A stretch of 64,000 bases of DNA from Halospina denitrificans. GTDB taxonomy: Bacteria > Pseudomonadota > Gammaproteobacteria > Pseudomonadales > Oleiphilaceae. Below the pieces are notes generated by a model. It searched no databases, had not been told where the DNA came from, and saw only the letters and a list, made by a program, of their open reading frames with translations. The stretch is taken from contig NZ_SOAX01000004.1 in the NCBI RefSeq assembly GCF_004364635.1, positions 62,001 through 126,000 of the forward strand, given 5' to 3'. Within the stretch, counting starts at the first letter, position 1. The number at the start of each line of letters is the position of its first letter. Below, in pieces: positions 61,408 to 64,000 of this stretch. Both the position numbers and the translations under genes were made by a program.

Positions 61408-62067
61408 ATGAATCAGGACAATCAGGTGCGGGTCTGGGACCCATTCGTACGCATCTTTCACTGGCTTCTGGTCATTGCCTTCTTTACAGCCTATCTGACC
61501 GAAGGAGAGCCCGAGTGGCTGCATGCCTGGGCCGGCTACCTCATTGTGGGGCTTCTGGTATTGCGCATCATCTGGGGCTTCATCGGAAGCGAGCACGCCC
61601 GCTTCAGCAGTTTCGTGTTCTCTCCCCGCGCCATACTGGCCTACATGCGTGACAATATCCGGGGACGTGCCGAATACTACAGGGGGCACAACCCGGCAGG
61701 GGGTGCCATGATCCTGGCGATCATCCTGTCCCTGCTCATCACCTCCGGCGCCGGCATGGTAGTCCTCGCAGGAGAGGAAGGCGAAGGGCCTCTCGCCGGC
61801 TGGCTGATTGCCACACCGGAAATGCAGTCAGGGGTTGCCCCCGCCGAAACGCATAACGAGTCTGAAGAGGGCGAAGAAGCCCACGAAGAAGAGGAAGAAC
61901 ACGAGGAAAGCGCCTTGGTGGAAACGGCCGAAGAAGTCCATGAGTTGTTTGCTAACCTGACGCTGGCGCTGGTGATTCTTCACGTGATCGCCGTGATCGT
62001 GGAAAGCATCCGCGAACGCCAGAACCTGGTTCGATCGATGTTTACCGGCTACAAGCGAGATCATTGA
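61408..62067 (+). CDS. Cytochrome b561-type membrane protein with acidic loop
   Basis: A 219-residue four-helix di-haem cytochrome b (Ni-Fe hydrogenase b-subunit/b561 type). Candidate haem ligands are H18 (RIFHWL), H39 (WLHAWAG), H178 and H192. A periplasmic loop (about 145-170) between helices 3 and 4 is very rich in Glu and His (ETHNESEEGEEAHE, EEEEHEES), looking like a metal-binding insert. ATG at 61408 has GGAG upstream. The stop overlaps the PepSY gene (ATGA). Confidence 0.85.
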   Translation: MNQDNQVRVWDPFVRIFHWLLVIAFFTAYLTEGEPEWLHAWAGYLIVGLLVLRIIWGFIGSEHARFSSFVFSPRAILAYMRDNIRGRAEYYRGHNPAGGAMILAIILSLLITSGAGMVVLAGEEGEGPLAGWLIATPEMQSGVAPAETHNESEEGEEAHEEEEEHEESALVETAEEVHELFANLTLALVILHVIAVIVESIRERQNLVRSMFTGYKRDH

Positions 62068-62372
62068 TGACAGTCACACCTCCATGGCGGCCGCTGATGG
62101 CCGCCGCTCTGCTCCTGGTAGCCGTTATACCGATTGCCGGGGCAGATCATGACGAGGTTCGGGAACTGCGCGAGAATGAGGATATCGTTGGTCTTGAGGA
62201 GATCCTCACAACCTTCCGCCAAAAATATCCCGACGGCCGGGTGCTGGAAGTGGAGCTGGAGCGCGAAGAAGATGAACACGTCTACGAACTGGAAATCCTT
62301 GCCCCCTCGGGGGAGGTACGTGAACTGCGTTTTGACGCTGTTACCGGCGAATTCATGGGCGAAGACGATTAG
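62064..62372 (+). CDS. PepSY domain protein
   Basis: A 102-residue exported protein: signal peptide (about 1-26, ending GADH), then a PepSY domain (ILTTFRQKYPDGRVLEVELEREEDEHVYELEIL ... RFDAVTGEF in parts). PepSY domains are often coupled to two-component systems or bind cations. Order with cytochrome b561 upstream and a response regulator 11 bases downstream suggests one unit. Confidence 0.85.
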   Translation: MMTVTPPWRPLMAAALLLVAVIPIAGADHDEVRELRENEDIVGLEEILTTFRQKYPDGRVLEVELEREEDEHVYELEILAPSGEVRELRFDAVTGEFMGEDD

Positions 62373-62383
62373 GTGACCGGCGC

Positions 62384-63067
62384 ATGAGACTGTTACTGAT
62401 TGAGGATGAGGCAGCTCTCGCCGAGCAACTCAGGAAAGCCCTGAGTGACGCGGGCTTCGCCACGGATGTCACCGGCGATGGTATTGAAGCCCAGTATCTG
62501 GGCGAACAGGAAGCCTACGATGTGGCGGTACTGGATCTTGGTCTCCCCGGCCGCTCCGGGCTGGAAGTACTCCGGAACTGGCGCAAGGCGGGAAACGCCC
62601 TCCCCGTTCTGATCCTCACCGCCCGGGATGCATGGCATGAAAAGGTCGATGGCTTCAAGGCCGGGGCCGATGACTATCTGGGGAAGCCCTTCCATACCGA
62701 GGAACTCATCGCCCGGCTCAATGCCCTGATCCACCGTGCCGGCAACCAGCCCGGCGGCGCGCTTACCGCCGGCGGTCTGACATTGGATGAGGAGCGCCAG
62801 GAAGCCCTTTTGCCCTCGGGAGCCCCGGTGGAGCTCACCGGAACCGAGTTCCGGTTATTGCGCTACCTGATGCTCCACCCGGATTCGCTGCTGTCGAAGA
62901 GCCGCCTCACCGAGCACGTGTATGAATACGACCAGGACAAAGACAGCAACGTCATCGAGGTCTACATCAACCGGCTGCGCCGCAGGATCGGGCACGACGC
63001 CATCGAAACCCGGCGCGGCCAGGGCTATGTCTTTCACCCCGGCGTTTTCCGGGCACAGGACGGCTGA
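62384..63067 (+). CDS. OmpR-family response regulator
   Basis: A 227-residue regulator with a receiver domain (acidic pocket ED 7-8, phosphoacceptor D51 in VLDLGLPGRSG, and KPF lysine in DDYLGKPFH) and a C-terminal winged helix (ELTGTEFRLLRYLMLHPDSLLSKSRL ... VIEVYINRLRRRIG). The PhoP/QseB-like type. The kinase follows. Candidate target sites with 11-base direct repeats lie at 61341-61356 and, less clearly, 56832-56847. Confidence 0.93.
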   Translation: MRLLLIEDEAALAEQLRKALSDAGFATDVTGDGIEAQYLGEQEAYDVAVLDLGLPGRSGLEVLRNWRKAGNALPVLILTARDAWHEKVDGFKAGADDYLGKPFHTEELIARLNALIHRAGNQPGGALTAGGLTLDEERQEALLPSGAPVELTGTEFRLLRYLMLHPDSLLSKSRLTEHVYEYDQDKDSNVIEVYINRLRRRIGHDAIETRRGQGYVFHPGVFRAQDG

Positions 63068-63078
63068 GGGAGTTCAGG

Positions 63079-64000
63079 GTGCGAACCAGTCTGCAATCCC
63101 GACTTGCTATTGGTATTGCCATTCCGGTGGCGATAGCGACACTGCTGACCGTGGTCCTCGTGAGCTATGGCGCGCGCCAGCTGGTGGACGACTTCGTGCT
63201 GACCCGCCTGGAACACGACCTTGAAACCCTGGTCGCCGGCGTGGAACTGAGCCCGAATGCCCCGCCGCACCAGGGCAAACAACTCACCCAGGTGTATCAA
63301 CAGCCCTATTCCGGCCACTATTTCCAGATTGAAACAGAGGGCAGCGCGCCCGAGCGTTCCCGTTCCCTCTGGGACCATCAACTGGATCTTCCGGATCTCG
63401 AACCCGGCGAACGCCGTACCTTCCGCACACTGGGGCCCGAGGGACAACCGCTCATGATGCTGATTGAAGGCTTCAGTCAGTCGGGCCAGTCCGCCGTGGT
63501 CGGCGTCGCTGAGGATATTGGCCCGCTAACGGCAACGGTACGACTGCTGCAGGGCAGTATTGCCGGCCTTGGCGTTCTGCTTCTCGGGCTTATTGTGCTG
63601 TCACAGACCGCCCTTATCCGTCGTGGTCTGGCACCGGTGAACGCACTCCGCCAGGAGCTTCAGCGCCTGGAGCGCGGCGATATCGAGGAACTCAACGCCG
63701 ACCAGGTCCCGCGTGAAATCCGCCCCCTGATCCTGGAAATCAATCAGCTGATCCGCCTGCTCTCCAGCCGTTTGATACGCTCCCGCAACGCCCTTGGCAA
63801 TCTGGCCCACGCCCTCAAAACCCCCCTGACCATCCTCGATGGCCTCAATGAAAACGAGCCTCACTCGTCCGACGAACTCCATCGCCAGGTCGCGGCCATG
63901 CGCAACATTGTTGAACGGGAGCTGCGTCGTGCACGCCTTGCCGGTGGCGGCATGCCAGGCGCAACCCTGGCACCGGAGACCGCGATTTCTGAACTTGTCG
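63079..64000 (+). CDS. Sensor histidine kinase (cut by window end)
   Basis: An open frame from GTG at 63079 (AGGGAG eight bases upstream) runs off the right edge after about 307 codons. It has a transmembrane helix near the N-terminus (SRLAIGIAIPVAIATLLTVVLVSY in part), a periplasmic sensor domain (about 32-155), a second helix (about 158-177), a HAMP-like linker, and the dimerisation H-box RNALGNLAHALKTPLTIL with the phosphorylatable His. The ATPase part is beyond the window. It is the partner of the preceding response regulator; its layout resembles PhoQ-type kinases. Confidence 0.88.
   Translation, partial: MRTSLQSRLAIGIAIPVAIATLLTVVLVSYGARQLVDDFVLTRLEHDLETLVAGVELSPNAPPHQGKQLTQVYQQPYSGHYFQIETEGSAPERSRSLWDHQLDLPDLEPGERRTFRTLGPEGQPLMMLIEGFSQSGQSAVVGVAEDIGPLTATVRLLQGSIAGLGVLLLGLIVLSQTALIRRGLAPVNALRQELQRLERGDIEELNADQVPREIRPLILEINQLIRLLSSRLIRSRNALGNLAHALKTPLTILDGLNENEPHSSDELHRQVAAMRNIVERELRRARLAGGGMPGATLAPETAISELV

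Overview
The window is a GC-rich (roughly 60 percent by eye) gammaproteobacterial chromosome segment. The gene order lptD-surA-pdxA-rsmA-apaH, amgK-murU beside lptD, and ubiTUV for oxygen-independent ubiquinone synthesis all fit a free-living facultative anaerobe. Together with a complete cytochrome cd1 cluster, NasST-type nitrate assimilation and a mitochondrial-type sulfide:quinone oxidoreductase, they suggest a denitrifying, probably aquatic or halophilic, gammaproteobacterium. I cannot fix the genus. There are no rRNA or tRNA genes, CRISPR arrays or insertion sequences.

Layout. 1-6 kb is accessory: a J-domain membrane protein, an inositol-monophosphatase-like gene with an ATGA-coupled methylglyoxal synthase fragment, a structured leader RNA in front of an internally deleted Abi_2/AbiF gene, a cNMP-binding protein, an old-yellow-enzyme homologue and a RelBE/YefM-type toxin-antitoxin pair. 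6-17 kb is housekeeping: thiGS, DUF423, apaH, rsmA, pdxA, surA, lptD, amgK, murU, a DjlA-like gene. 17-29 kb holds ubiTUV, sqr, lemA with an M48 peptidase, an uncharacterised FAD dehydrogenase/TPP enzyme pair, ompW, and small sulfur-handling genes (DsrE, ArsR-rhodanese). 29.6-45 kb is a nitrate assimilation island: nirBD with an FAD reductase, nrtABD, nasS-nasT and nasA. 45-57 kb holds an FhuF-like protein, a carbonic anhydrase, nnrS, and the denitrification genes nirFC (divergent) and nirSDLGHJEN. 57-64 kb has an RND efflux pair, a cytochrome b561, a PepSY protein and a two-component system cut by the window end.

How it works together. Nitrate is imported by NrtABD, reduced by NasA and then NirBD. 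Each of the three transcripts (nasA, nrtABD, FAD reductase-nirBD) has a sigma-54 type GG-N10-GC promoter followed by a leader with a terminator and a competing hairpin, as expected for NasT (ANTAR) antitermination released by the nitrate sensor NasS. Separately, NirS reduces nitrite to NO in the periplasm; NirE, NirDLGH, NirJ, NirF and NirN make its haem d1, and NnrS copes with NO behind an NsrR-like operator.

The most unusual signal is a family of three intergenic elements at 7.1, 19.0 and 23.3 kb. Each has a related core of exactly 54 nt inside a near-perfect 30-41 bp inverted repeat whose sequence is different at each locus. I do not know a name for this element.
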